From: CBDCWO01 sp965223405
GTDB lineage: Bacteria; Bacteroidota; Bacteroidia; Chitinophagales; Saprospiraceae
Direction: 5' to 3'
Assembly: GCA_965223405.1 (NCBI GenBank)
Contig: CBDCWO010000006.1
Location: 4,030,001-4,094,000 of the forward strand
DNA length: 64,000 bases
In this document: piece after piece, positions 27,918-37,321 of the stretch
How positions within the stretch are numbered: position 1 is the stretch's first letter
Layout of the letters: the number at the start of each line of letters is the position of its first letter
Program-made: the position numbers and the translations under genes
Notes under the pieces: model-generated
What the model saw: only the letters and a program-made list of their open reading frames with translations
Databases searched by the model: none
What the model was told of the DNA's origin: nothing

Positions 27918-29861
27918 ATGAAAAGGAATGTATTCCAATTAGTAAATGCGATCTTATTTACAGTTGTTTTCTCTTTCTTAATTACATTAAATACAGCAAA
28001 TACTCAGGGTTACTTTTACAAAGAAGTTCCAATTGCGGATGTAGCCGATAAAGACAAAATAAGTTTTGCAATGTATACAGTGCATAATAACATTATGAAA
28101 ATGATGGTACAACTTTACCCTCTGGCAGATGAGGACAGCCGTTTGGTTTACTTAGAAATCAAAGATGGGAATAAGTGGAAACGTATCTTGGAGGAGACTG
28201 TACGTGAAAATGAATACGGCTTGTATAATGCTAAAGCATGGAATCTTCAATTTCGTGTTGAAAATTGGGATCAAACCAAAGACTGGCCTTACCGTGTTGT
28301 CGCATTAGATGGAAAAGCTTCCTACGAAGGACTGATTCGACATGATCCAATAGAAAAAGAAGAAATTGTTGTTGCTGCATTTACAGGGAACTCTCGTTGG
28401 GATCAAGGTCCACGACAGGATCTGGTAGATGCTATCAAGTTTCAAGACCCAGACTTACTATTCTTTTCTGGAGACCAGGTATATCATCATACTTGTCACT
28501 TGGCTGAGTGGTTAATTTTTGGACGGGATTTTGGGGAAATTATCAAAGACAGACCCACCGTCTCTTTACCAGATGACCATGATGTAGGGCAAGGGAATTT
28601 ATGGGGATCTTCAGGAAAGAAAGCAGAAAGAATAGGTGGTCCAGACGGAGGCTATTTACAGACTCCACAATATGTTCGAGAAGTTGAATTTGCACAGACA
28701 GCCAATCTACCAGATCCATACGATCCAACACCAGTTCAAAGAGGGATAAGTGTGTATTATACATCGCTTAACGTGGGAGGAATTGATTTTGCAATCATTG
28801 AGGATCGTAAGTTTAAAACCAGTCCATTGGAAGCACATCCGTGGTTGAACAGGTATAAACGACCAGACCACCCACCTTTGGGTTCTGATTTGGATAGCTT
28901 AGATGCTCCGGATGCTTCCTTGTTAGGGCAGCGCCAGTTGAACTTTTTAAATCAATGGGGAACAGATTGGCAAGATGCACAAATGAAGTGCGTGCTTTCA
29001 GCTACAATTTTTTGTCATGCAACGACTACTGGTTACCCGGATAGAAACATAAAAGGATGGATTGATATGGATGTAAATGGTTGGCCACAAACAGGACGTA
29101 ATAAAGCACTGAATACCATCCGTAAAAGTTATGCCTTTATGCTGGCAGGAGATCAACATTTGGGTACAGTGGTACAGCATGGTATTGATGAATTTGGTGA
29201 TGCAGGCTATTCGTTTAGTGTACCTTCTATTGTAAATCATCACCCAAGAAGGTGGGAGCCACCTTATCCAGCAGAGCGTTCCATTGAAGGGCCTTTAGAG
29301 CATTTGGGAGATTACTATGAAGAGTTGGGAAACCGTATCACAATGTATGCGCATGCCAATCCAGATGCCTTTGAGCAACCCATTGAAACCTTGCACCCTC
29401 GAACAAAGATGGCAACGGGGCATGGAATCGTGCGTTTTAACAAAGTGAACAGAACCATTACCATGGAGTGTTGGCCAAGAGGAATGGATCCTCAAGATCC
29501 AGAAGCACAACAATATCCCGGATGGCCATTTACCATTGAACAAACCGATAACTATGGAAGAGAAGCGAAAGCCTATTTGCCTGCATTAAAGATGGTTGGA
29601 GAAATGGATCCTGTGGTTCAGGTCATAAAGGCGAAGAATAAAGAAGTAATTTATACGCTTCGAATCAAGGGGAAGGAATTCCAACCGAAGGTTTTCGCAA
29701 AAGGCAAATACGATGTTATAATCGGAGAGGGAGAAAATAGAAAAACTCTGCGAAGTATCAAGGCAAGGAAGAATGGCAAACAAAAAGTTATTGAGGTTAC
29801 ATTGCAAATGCAAAAATATGATAAAAGTACAGGCAAGCATATCAAAAGGTTGGCTGAATAA
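27918..29861 (+). CDS. PhoD-like metallophosphatase/phosphodiesterase
   Basis: A 647-residue exported protein (signal peptide ending near TANTQG). Metallophosphatase motifs are in order: LLFFSGDQVYHH, SLPDDHDVGQGN, SATIFCHATT and FMLAGDQHLGTV followed by SVPSIVNHHPRRW. These fit the PhoD / alkaline phosphatase D group, which hydrolyses phosphate mono- or diesters with metal ions. Its C-terminal region matches the protein cut off at the left window edge, so the locus has at least two of these. The role here is unknown: it may release phosphate from the polysaccharide, or the fold may have been recruited for another ester. The next gene overlaps its end by 44 bases. Confidence 0.8.
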   Translation: MKRNVFQLVNAILFTVVFSFLITLNTANTQGYFYKEVPIADVADKDKISFAMYTVHNNIMKMMVQLYPLADEDSRLVYLEIKDGNKWKRILEETVRENEYGLYNAKAWNLQFRVENWDQTKDWPYRVVALDGKASYEGLIRHDPIEKEEIVVAAFTGNSRWDQGPRQDLVDAIKFQDPDLLFFSGDQVYHHTCHLAEWLIFGRDFGEIIKDRPTVSLPDDHDVGQGNLWGSSGKKAERIGGPDGGYLQTPQYVREVEFAQTANLPDPYDPTPVQRGISVYYTSLNVGGIDFAIIEDRKFKTSPLEAHPWLNRYKRPDHPPLGSDLDSLDAPDASLLGQRQLNFLNQWGTDWQDAQMKCVLSATIFCHATTTGYPDRNIKGWIDMDVNGWPQTGRNKALNTIRKSYAFMLAGDQHLGTVVQHGIDEFGDAGYSFSVPSIVNHHPRRWEPPYPAERSIEGPLEHLGDYYEELGNRITMYAHANPDAFEQPIETLHPRTKMATGHGIVRFNKVNRTITMECWPRGMDPQDPEAQQYPGWPFTIEQTDNYGREAKAYLPALKMVGEMDPVVQVIKAKNKEVIYTLRIKGKEFQPKVFAKGKYDVIIGEGENRKTLRSIKARKNGKQKVIEVTLQMQKYDKSTGKHIKRLAE

Positions 29862-30897
29862 AAATGGTGGATTCAGTTTCAATGAACGCTATTATCTGGA
29901 CCCCTATTACCGAATGAAACAAGATGAAGCATGCCATCAATATATAAAGAGCAAGTTTTCTGATTATCCCATATATAATATGGAGGATAATTTGGTTCAG
30001 GCAGAACATGTTGTTCCTAACATGATGTTGGTTGGAGCAATACAACCCAATATGATAATTGCCACAGCTTTAGGAGCGGAGTTTATTTATGCTGACGATA
30101 TGGATTCAGATGTGAAAGGCTTTCCTCTAAAGGATGTACATGATGTAAAAGATTTACTCACGGTTAAAGAAGTTCTAACACTTCCATTCATCAATAATCT
30201 GGTACAGCAGGTTTTAATTGCAAAAGAAAAATACCCGGAATATCGTGTTATTCCTCCCTTCTTCTGGGACCTGTCTGGTAGAGCAACCATCCATGGAATA
30301 ATTACGACTTCCATGAAATTTATAGGTCAGGATATATTTACTCTCATGATGATGGAACCTGATTTGGTAAAGGGTATCCATCAGTGGATTACAGATGTTT
30401 ATATTGCGGTAATAAAGCATTTCTCACAGATTGGTGAAATTCCGGTTACTTCAATTCATGTCGGCGAATGTTCTGGAACCATGTTGGATGAATTTTCATA
30501 TCAGGATTTTGTAACTCCATTTATTAGTCAAATGGGAAATGAATTTGGAGCAGTAAGGCTACATAGTTGCGGTAATGCTAACCATATCTTAAACGCTATT
30601 TACAACATCGAAAATTTACAGATTATTGATACAGGTCCAAATACATCAATAAAAAATATTCGGGAGAATATGGGAAAAGACTTTGAAATCAATGTTTTTC
30701 CACCTGTAGATGTTTTGGATGAAACGGCTGAAGCGAAAGATATTCAAGCCTGGCTGAACCGCACTCTTGAAGAAAATGACGGGGGCGAACTAAAAATTGA
30801 ATATCATCTGGAATCCAGGTATAAATGGGAAAACTGCCAATATATTCATGAGGAGTTACACCGTAGGGGTATTGTTAAAAAAAGCCGACTTTATTAA
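29818..30897 (+). CDS. UroD/MtaA-family methyltransferase-like protein
   Basis: A 359-residue protein without signal peptide, thus cytoplasmic, of the uroporphyrinogen decarboxylase superfamily. The sequence has IATALGAEFIYADDMDS, PPFFWDLSGRATI and DEFSYQDFVTPF. The segment VRLHSCGN (His249, Cys251) and a later Cys340 in WENCQYI form the H-x-C...C zinc site typical of MtaA/CmuA-type methyltransferases rather than of true heme-pathway UroD. I therefore favour a methyl-transfer role, perhaps on methylated sugars; no corrinoid protein is encoded nearby. The start at 29818 overlaps the phosphatase end by 44 bases; an ATG at 29773 is possible but adds an unusual Cys/Lys-rich tail. Confidence 0.75.
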   Translation: MIKVQASISKGWLNKNGGFSFNERYYLDPYYRMKQDEACHQYIKSKFSDYPIYNMEDNLVQAEHVVPNMMLVGAIQPNMIIATALGAEFIYADDMDSDVKGFPLKDVHDVKDLLTVKEVLTLPFINNLVQQVLIAKEKYPEYRVIPPFFWDLSGRATIHGIITTSMKFIGQDIFTLMMMEPDLVKGIHQWITDVYIAVIKHFSQIGEIPVTSIHVGECSGTMLDEFSYQDFVTPFISQMGNEFGAVRLHSCGNANHILNAIYNIENLQIIDTGPNTSIKNIRENMGKDFEINVFPPVDVLDETAEAKDIQAWLNRTLEENDGGELKIEYHLESRYKWENCQYIHEELHRRGIVKKSRLY

Positions 30898-30989
30898 ATG
30901 CAAAGCTCAGATAGTGTAAAGATGAACAATATTGTAAAATGAATACAGATAAAGGACATTGTTTAGATCTAACTCAAACGCCATAAATT

Positions 30990-31760
30990 ATGGGTAAAAT
31001 ACTGATTGTTTTGATAATTCTTTGCATAGGGTCAGGTTGTAAAAATGATAAGACTGAAATTTGGGTATTCATTTTGGCTGGGCAATCCAACATGGCGGGT
31101 AGAGGTGTGGTTGAGCATCAAGACACTGTTACGAACGACAGGGTGTTAACAATTAATAGTATCGATTCGCTTATTCTGGCACAAGAACCAATACACTTTT
31201 ATGAACCAAACCTCGCAGGATTGGATTGTGGACTTTCGTTTGGTAAAAAACTGGTTGCCAATATTCCTGAAGATATTTCAATATTGTTAATTCCAACCGC
31301 TGTTGGCGGTAGCTCAATTACGAAATGGCTGAATGATGAGAACCATAGAATGGTTGATCTCCTGACTAATTTTAAGAGGAAAGTTGCCCTCGGAAAAAAA
31401 CATGGGATTATAAAAGGAGTATTATGGCATCAAGGTGAGAGTGATGCCAATACCATGGGCATTTCAGAATATAAAGAGAATCTTGAACAATTGTTTTCAA
31501 AATTCAGGAATATTATAGCAGATCAAAACCTCCCCATAATTGTTGGAGAGCTTGGTTCGTTTTCTGAAAAGGATGAAGAATGGCAGGAAATAAACAGAAT
31601 TATTCATGATTATGCAAAAACAGATACAAATACCTACGTTATTTCAACATCAGATTTAGAAGATAAAGGAGATAGAGTACATTTTAATTCTGAAGGTCAA
31701 AGAAACATGGGTGCAAGGTTTGCGAATAAAATACTGGAATTAAAACAAATCAATAAATAA
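30990..31760 (+). CDS. SASA-domain carbohydrate esterase (sialate O-acetylesterase/CE6-like)
   Basis: A 256-residue lipoprotein (lipobox GSGC, Cys17) with SGNH-type motifs: LAGQSNMAGRG (Ser33 nucleophile), TAVGGSSITKW (Gly), VLWHQGESDA (His-Gln-Gly-Glu-Ser) and DRVHFNSEGQ (Asp and His of the triad). These are the blocks of the SASA / carbohydrate-esterase-6-like family, which removes O-acetyl groups from sugars. Fucoidans are often acetylated, so this fits the locus. Length is normal for the single-domain form. Confidence 0.88.
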   Translation: MGKILIVLIILCIGSGCKNDKTEIWVFILAGQSNMAGRGVVEHQDTVTNDRVLTINSIDSLILAQEPIHFYEPNLAGLDCGLSFGKKLVANIPEDISILLIPTAVGGSSITKWLNDENHRMVDLLTNFKRKVALGKKHGIIKGVLWHQGESDANTMGISEYKENLEQLFSKFRNIIADQNLPIIVGELGSFSEKDEEWQEINRIIHDYAKTDTNTYVISTSDLEDKGDRVHFNSEGQRNMGARFANKILELKQINK

Positions 31761-31766
31761 TTTCTA

Positions 31767-32081
31767 ATGAATCATCGCAAATTAAGCGTCGGTCCTAAAC
31801 TAAAAATCAAACCTAAAGCTATATTCTATAGGCTGATTTCTATTTCAATCATTTTTGCTTCATGCAACATTAAAAGGGTTGAAGTAAAAAGCCAAACATA
31901 ATCTTGATTTTAGCAGATGACCTGGATTATAATGACGTATCCTGTTACAAAAAGACGAATCTATCTTAAGGAAATGGCAAATCTGGCTGAGAACCCTGAA
32001 TACAAAGATGTTTTGACAGATATGAAAAAGCAATTGGAAGAGCGTAAGCAGATATGTGAAGAAAAACCAATTGAGTTATAA
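31767..32081 (+). pseudogene. Sulfatase pseudogene with the middle deleted
   Basis: The beginning reads as a lipoprotein signal (FYRLISISIIFASC). After a one-base frame change near 31890 comes KPNIILILADDLDYNDVSCY, the unmistakable metal-binding start of an S1 sulfatase. The frame breaks again near 31965. From about 31975 a typical sulfatase C-terminus follows (NLAENPEYKDVLTDMKKQL) and ends at 32081. About 400 residues, including the CxPSR motif, are missing. This is the remnant of a seventh sulfatase. Confidence 0.8.
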
Positions 32082-32197
32082 GAATTTGTCTATTACAATA
32101 TAGATGAAGTTGAATATGAGTTTTACAAAATTTGGTTGTTAGTTAAACAGAAAACAATGATATTATTATTTAATAACTCGATTTACTATCAACCGTT

Positions 32198-34264
32198 TTG
32201 AATACGAATCTTACAATATACTTACTTGCATTATTGCTTGTAAACTGCAGCAGAAAACAAGATGAAAATTATTATGTCGCAGATGTCTCTGATCCGATAA
32301 TCAGCTTAAATGGTGTCTGGAAAATAAATACAAACCCACCTGTGAAATTTTGGACAATAGATACACTCAATGAAGAGTGGAAAGAAATTCAAGTGCCAGG
32401 AGAATATACCATGCAGGGAATATCCATAAAGCATGATATTCCATTCGTTTATAAGAAGCGTATTGATATCCCAGGCGATTATGACGGGAAAGAAATAATT
32501 CTCCAGTTTGATGGAATATATAGCTATGCAAGGATTTGGGTAAATGGTGAGTATGTCCGTGATCATTCGGGTGGTTTTACGAGATGGAGATGCGATATTA
32601 CCCCTTTTGTTGAAGCGGGAAAAACGGCCATGCTTACTGTCGAAGTAACTGATAAAGCAGATGAGATCTCCTTCGCAAGTGGCTATGCCAAGCACCTGAT
32701 AGGAGGAATTCTTCGAGATGTTAAGCTGTTAGCATTTCCAGGAAATTACCCGGTCGACATTACTATATCAACTGATTTTGATGAAAATTTCGAACATGCT
32801 GCACTTGTTTTCTCGGGTAATACAAAAAATCCTAGTCACGATTCGAAGATCAATATTGAGCTATTCGACAGAAATAATCAAAAGATCAATCTTGATAACA
32901 GCTCCATAAGCTTAGATGATGAGCAGGGTTTTCTAATACTAAACCAGATACGTAAGCCACAAAAATGGAATGCGGAGCACCCTTACCTTTATTCATTGAA
33001 GGTATCATTCTTTGAAAATGACAGGCTGCTTTTGCATAAGGTATACCAGGTTGGATTTAGAGAAATTACCATAGATGGAAACAAATTGTTGGTAAACGGG
33101 AAAAAAGTAAAACTAAGGGGTGCAAATCGGCATGATATTCACCCATTGCTGGGCAGGGTCTCAACACCCGAATATGAATTAAAAGATGTTCTTTTAGCGA
33201 AAGAAGCGAACATAAATTTCATCAGGACATCGCACTATCCTCCAACGGAAAACTTTTTGCAATTATGTGATGAATATGGACTTTATGTGGAAGATGAAAC
33301 AGCGGTTTGCTTTGTTCACCCTCATAGAAAAGATGAGTATGCTCCAGGCGATTCACAAGATAACCTGGGGTTTACGGATCGATACCTGAGCCAACTTGAA
33401 GAAATGGTTGCGAATCATAAAAACCACCCTTCAATCATTATTTGGTCCATTGGAAATGAAAATTATTTTGGAAGCAATTTTAAGAAGTCATATGACTGGG
33501 TAAAGGCATACGATACAACCCGGCCTGTTATTTTTAGCTATCCTGGTCATGTCCCTGATACAGTGAAAGCCTATGATATATTGAGCATACACTATCCTGG
33601 TATTTCAGGTAATGTAAACCAACGAGGAAAGATTACAAAAGAATTCGGATATGAAGAAATGCCTGTTCTCTTTGATGAATGGGCGCATGTGGCCTGCTAT
33701 AATAAATTCACTTTAAATGAAGATCAAAATATTAGAAGTTTCTGGGGAATAAGCATTGATAGCTTATGGCAAAAAACCTTTGAGGCAGATGGCGGATTGG
33801 GAGGTGCTATTTGGTGTTTGATAGATGAAGTCTTTACTCTTCCTCATTCAGATTCTGATACAATTCAACAAAAGGATTTAATATCTGAAAAGCAAGAAGG
33901 GATATCAAATGTTGTTGGTTACGGAGAATGGGGAATCGTTGATAATTGGAGAAGAAAGAAACCAGAGTTCTGGATTACCAAGAAATCTTTTTCGCCAGTT
34001 AAACTGCTAACAACAAATTTTGAGTTGCCTACAGATACAACAATCATATTCTTACCTATTTATAACCGATATGACCATACAAATTTAAATGAAATACATG
34101 CGTTTATTACGATAGATGGCGTTACCAAAGAACTTGAAATGGCAAGTATTACTCCTCATACTAAAGATAGTATAGTGGTTTCCACAGAGGGGTGGAATCA
34201 GACTACTGAAGTAATACTTGAGTTTAAAGATAAACGAGATCAAGTCATTGATAATTTAAACTGA
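32198..34264 (+). CDS. GH2 glycoside hydrolase (beta-galactosidase/beta-glucuronidase type), lipoprotein
   Basis: A 688-residue GH2 enzyme. It begins with TTG at 32198 (no ATG gives the signal peptide), with lipobox LVNC. Domains: jelly-roll sugar-binding (about 30-180; SLNGVWKIN, IWVNGEYVRDHSGGF), immunoglobulin-like (about 180-290) and TIM barrel from about 290 (VNGKKVKLRGANRHDIHP, NFIRTSHYPP). The acid/base is probably Glu421 in WSIGNEN and the nucleophile Glu494 in VLFDEWAH. The chain ends soon after a short beta domain, somewhat earlier than most GH2 enzymes, and is followed at once by a stump of another gene, so a C-terminal truncation is possible. Sugar specificity is not clear. Confidence 0.88.
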   Translation: MNTNLTIYLLALLLVNCSRKQDENYYVADVSDPIISLNGVWKINTNPPVKFWTIDTLNEEWKEIQVPGEYTMQGISIKHDIPFVYKKRIDIPGDYDGKEIILQFDGIYSYARIWVNGEYVRDHSGGFTRWRCDITPFVEAGKTAMLTVEVTDKADEISFASGYAKHLIGGILRDVKLLAFPGNYPVDITISTDFDENFEHAALVFSGNTKNPSHDSKINIELFDRNNQKINLDNSSISLDDEQGFLILNQIRKPQKWNAEHPYLYSLKVSFFENDRLLLHKVYQVGFREITIDGNKLLVNGKKVKLRGANRHDIHPLLGRVSTPEYELKDVLLAKEANINFIRTSHYPPTENFLQLCDEYGLYVEDETAVCFVHPHRKDEYAPGDSQDNLGFTDRYLSQLEEMVANHKNHPSIIIWSIGNENYFGSNFKKSYDWVKAYDTTRPVIFSYPGHVPDTVKAYDILSIHYPGISGNVNQRGKITKEFGYEEMPVLFDEWAHVACYNKFTLNEDQNIRSFWGISIDSLWQKTFEADGGLGGAIWCLIDEVFTLPHSDSDTIQQKDLISEKQEGISNVVGYGEWGIVDNWRRKKPEFWITKKSFSPVKLLTTNFELPTDTTIIFLPIYNRYDHTNLNEIHAFITIDGVTKELEMASITPHTKDSIVVSTEGWNQTTEVILEFKDKRDQVIDNLN

Positions 34265-34292
34265 AGATGAAAAATGAAGAAAATCTTATCAT

Positions 34293-34535
34293 ATGAAAAA
34301 CTGTAAAAAAATCACGAAAATCTTCATACTTCTTCTTCTAACAATCATTGTACTAGCTCAGAAAAACAAAGAAATTATCGGATTTAATGTCGACTATAAA
34401 AACTACCTTTCAAAGCACGACATTGTCTTTCTATCACCCAACTACGAAGGTTTTGAAGGGTTGAACATTGGAAATGGAGATTTGGGGGTATTGTCTGGAA
34501 ACTGTAAGATTCAGAACGTTCAAAAACAATTATGA
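34293..34535 (+). pseudogene. Truncated 5' end of a GH95-like gene
   Basis: This open frame encodes a signal peptide and about 45 residues matching the start of the 841-residue protein at 37322: over 40 residues (KEIIGFNVDY... to GNGDLG) 37 are identical. After GNGDLG a one-base deletion shifts the frame, although GIVW can still be read in another frame, and homology then ends near 34510. The DNA differs at 18 of 120 positions, 15 of them silent, so the copy was under selection before it was truncated. It now overlaps the start of the next sulfatase. Confidence 0.8.
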
Positions 34536-36061
34536 TTTCAGGTATTTTTCTTAAAAAAGTGATTAAAAAAATAGGATTGAGAATCTTGATGATTACTTGT
34601 GCTTTTGGATGCATCCTGCCTGGGTGTAAGCAAAACCATTCGGAAGGAGCAAAGCTGGATGAAATCCCCAATGTTATCATCATTTATGTTGATGATATGG
34701 GGTATGGTGATTTGGGGTGTTTTGGAAATGACGATATTGAAACGCCCCGTATTGATAGAATGGCTGCCGAAGGGATCAAGTTTACAAATTTTTACAATTC
34801 GGCATCGGGTTGTACTCCCTCACGGGCTGCACTTTTAACTGGGCGTTATCATATGAGAAATAATGTCAATTTCATACCACCTCCTCATAGTCCAAAAGGG
34901 ATGGATACTCGCGAAGTAACCATTGCAGAGGTACTTAAAGCCTCAGGCTACACAACTGCTGCATTTGGAAAATGGCACCTTGGAACCCAACAACAGCATT
35001 TGCCGAAAGCACAAGGTTTTGATTATTTTTATGGTACTCCATCGGCCCATACTTATCACCTACCTTTGAGCTATAACCCTGAAGATGACTTAAAGGCACC
35101 GATTTTTGAAAGTACTTTGACAACAGGCACGAGAAAAATTGATTCGATTCCCACACGTGATAGAATGAAAAAACTAACGGATAAAGTCGTAGCGTTTCTT
35201 CAGAAATGTAAAAAGGATAAGGCTTCCAAACCATTTTTTATTTATATCCCCTATCCTATGCCACACACACCTATTGCAGTGCCTGATGAGCTACTTGGGA
35301 AAGCGAAATCCAAACGAGGACTTTATGCCGATGTAATGTTGGATGTTGATCAAAATGTGGGGAGAATTTTAGACAGTTTGAAGAGTTATGAATTGGAGAA
35401 AACTACCTTAGTGATTTTTGCTTCAGATAATGGGCCTGCTACTGTTTTTGGAAATCATGCAGGTTCGGCCCATCCGCTAAGAGGTGCAAAGTCAACTGAA
35501 TTTGATGGAGGTGTGCGTTCACCTTGTATCATGTATTGGCCGCAGACCATTGCTCCTAACCAAGTATGTGCGGATCCAGTTGCTACGGTTGATATTTTGC
35601 CAACATTGGTGAATTTAATCCCTGCAGCTCGAATGCCACCTGAAATGGTGGGGGATGATCGGGTCATTGACGGGCGTGATATTCGTTCTTTGTTTTTACA
35701 GGGAACAAAATCAGATTATGACGCAGATCATAGGGTAATTCCGTTTTATGAAATTGGTGAGCGTAGCCTGCATGCTGTTCGTATTGGGAAATGGAAAATG
35801 ATTTATCCTCATAGTAATCACATTATTGCTGAGCCGGGAATGGATGGGAAATATGGAAAGTACGGGATGGAGGATTACCCCAAAGCACTCTATGATATGA
35901 GAGCCGATCCGGGAGAATCAACAGATGTGCAGCATAAATACCCTGAAGTTGTAAAGATGATTGATCGTTTGGCAGATTCTGTTCGACAGGACTTGGGGGA
36001 TAAGCTGAAAGGGATTGAGCCAAGTAATCGTGTTGGTTTGCCTGTTGAATCAGAAGAATGA
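34532..36061 (+). CDS. Sulfatase, family S1 (Cys-type), lipoprotein
   Basis: A 509-residue sulfatase with lipobox LPGC (Cys32). Asp pair in IYVDDMGYGDLGCFG; activation motif CTPSR with Cys94 in SASGCTPSRAALLTGR; GKWHLGTQQQHLPKAQGFD; FASDNGPATVFG; FDGGVRSPCIMYWP. The layout is that of the N-acetylgalactosamine-6-sulfatase/arylsulfatase A-like group, common in PULs. The long N-terminal region before the hydrophobic core (MISGIFLKKVIKK) overlaps the GH95-like stump, so the present start may have been created by the rearrangement that made that stump. Confidence 0.93.
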   Translation: MISGIFLKKVIKKIGLRILMITCAFGCILPGCKQNHSEGAKLDEIPNVIIIYVDDMGYGDLGCFGNDDIETPRIDRMAAEGIKFTNFYNSASGCTPSRAALLTGRYHMRNNVNFIPPPHSPKGMDTREVTIAEVLKASGYTTAAFGKWHLGTQQQHLPKAQGFDYFYGTPSAHTYHLPLSYNPEDDLKAPIFESTLTTGTRKIDSIPTRDRMKKLTDKVVAFLQKCKKDKASKPFFIYIPYPMPHTPIAVPDELLGKAKSKRGLYADVMLDVDQNVGRILDSLKSYELEKTTLVIFASDNGPATVFGNHAGSAHPLRGAKSTEFDGGVRSPCIMYWPQTIAPNQVCADPVATVDILPTLVNLIPAARMPPEMVGDDRVIDGRDIRSLFLQGTKSDYDADHRVIPFYEIGERSLHAVRIGKWKMIYPHSNHIIAEPGMDGKYGKYGMEDYPKALYDMRADPGESTDVQHKYPEVVKMIDRLADSVRQDLGDKLKGIEPSNRVGLPVESEE

Positions 36062-36085
36062 TTTAGCCTAATTAAATTCACAAAA

Positions 36086-37246
36086 ATGGAATACCTAATG
36101 AAAAAAATAATCACAATTTCTATCCTTATTATCGGAGCGGTTGTTTTGGCAACCCAGTTTAATTACTCTATGCAAGAGAACTCAATTCAAGAGTCTCTAC
36201 CACCTAGCACACTAGATTTTAAAAAACTAATTCCAGAAAAGTATGATACTGCATGGAAGTTTAAATTAGATGATTGGATAGTATGGGGAGCAGATATGGT
36301 TCAAACGGATGATGGAGTATGTCACTCAGTATTTTCACATTGGCCGATAGAAACAGGTTTTTTAGCATGGGTGACACATTCTCGTATTGGGTATGCAACG
36401 GCTGACAATCCAAAAGGACCTTATCATTATCAAGGTTCCATATTACCAGTTCGCGAAGGAGCATGGGATTTTGTCACACACAATCCTTCCATTATTGAGT
36501 ATGAGGGTAAGTACTACCTTTATTATACCGGTACGCATGGAGCGGGAGAATGGAAGTGTAACGAAAAACTAAAAAATCGCAGAGAGAGATGGAAGTACAG
36601 AATGAATATGCGTGTGGGGGTAGCTGTTGCTGATCACCCCTCTGGACCGTGGAAACGTTTTGATAAACCGCTACTTGATGTAGGTGAGTTTGGAGAATCT
36701 ATTATTGCAACACCATGTGCTATGGTTACACCGGAAGAAAGGGTACATCTTTATTACAAAACCCAAATACCAGGTGAAGGAAAGTTTGGTGGAGGTATTA
36801 TGCATTTTGTTGCCACAAGCAACAACCCATTAGGCCCTTTCAAAAGATATGAAAAGCCGATGATTGACAAAAGAGAGTACTTTCCTAATGACAAATTCAC
36901 ATTTCATATTGATGACCATGAGGAGTGGTATCAAGGTGATCGCCATTATGCCGTTGTTAAAGATCATGACAAGCCCTATCTAACACCATATGGTCGAATT
37001 CTTCACCTTATGGAGTCAGTAAATGGATTGGACTGGACACGATCTCAACATTCCTATGTGGCGGATTTAACCATTGATTGGACAGATGGGACGATTAATG
37101 ATTACCGTCGTCTAGAGATGCCTAAGATTTTCTTGGAAAAAGGAAAGCCTCGAATATTATTTTTAGCAGCTTTGGAACGTGGTGATACAACAGGGCATGC
37201 TTACAATATAGCAATTCCTCTCAATGAATTAAATGAGGAGAAGTAG
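36086..37246 (+). CDS. Five-bladed beta-propeller glycosidase-like protein (GH43/GH117 type)
   Basis: A 386-residue exported protein (an ATG at 36098 would also give the hydrophobic signal MKKIITISILIIGAVVL). Repeated propeller-blade motifs are visible: WIVWGADMVQTDDGVCHSVFSHW, IGYATADNPKGPY, THNPSIIEYEGKYYLYYTG, VGVAVADHPSGPWKRF, ATPCAMVTPEERVHLYYK and FVATSNNPLGPFKRYEKP. These are typical of clan GH-F/J and GH117-like enzymes; acidic residues in the first and third blades would be catalytic, but I cannot assign a family or linkage. Placed between a sulfatase and the GH95-like gene. Confidence 0.65.
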   Translation: MEYLMKKIITISILIIGAVVLATQFNYSMQENSIQESLPPSTLDFKKLIPEKYDTAWKFKLDDWIVWGADMVQTDDGVCHSVFSHWPIETGFLAWVTHSRIGYATADNPKGPYHYQGSILPVREGAWDFVTHNPSIIEYEGKYYLYYTGTHGAGEWKCNEKLKNRRERWKYRMNMRVGVAVADHPSGPWKRFDKPLLDVGEFGESIIATPCAMVTPEERVHLYYKTQIPGEGKFGGGIMHFVATSNNPLGPFKRYEKPMIDKREYFPNDKFTFHIDDHEEWYQGDRHYAVVKDHDKPYLTPYGRILHLMESVNGLDWTRSQHSYVADLTIDWTDGTINDYRRLEMPKIFLEKGKPRILFLAALERGDTTGHAYNIAIPLNELNEEK

Positions 37247-37321
37247 GTTTGTGTTTATGGGCTGTTGATGTAAAATTTATAACCTTGAAAGAAGAACCTT
37301 AGAATATTAATACGAATTATA

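Noticed and set aside
29818..30897. Heme-pathway uroporphyrinogen decarboxylase (hemE)
   Set aside because: The sequence has the H-x-C...C zinc site of MtaA-type methyltransferases and lies in a PUL next to a phosphatase, without other heme genes.
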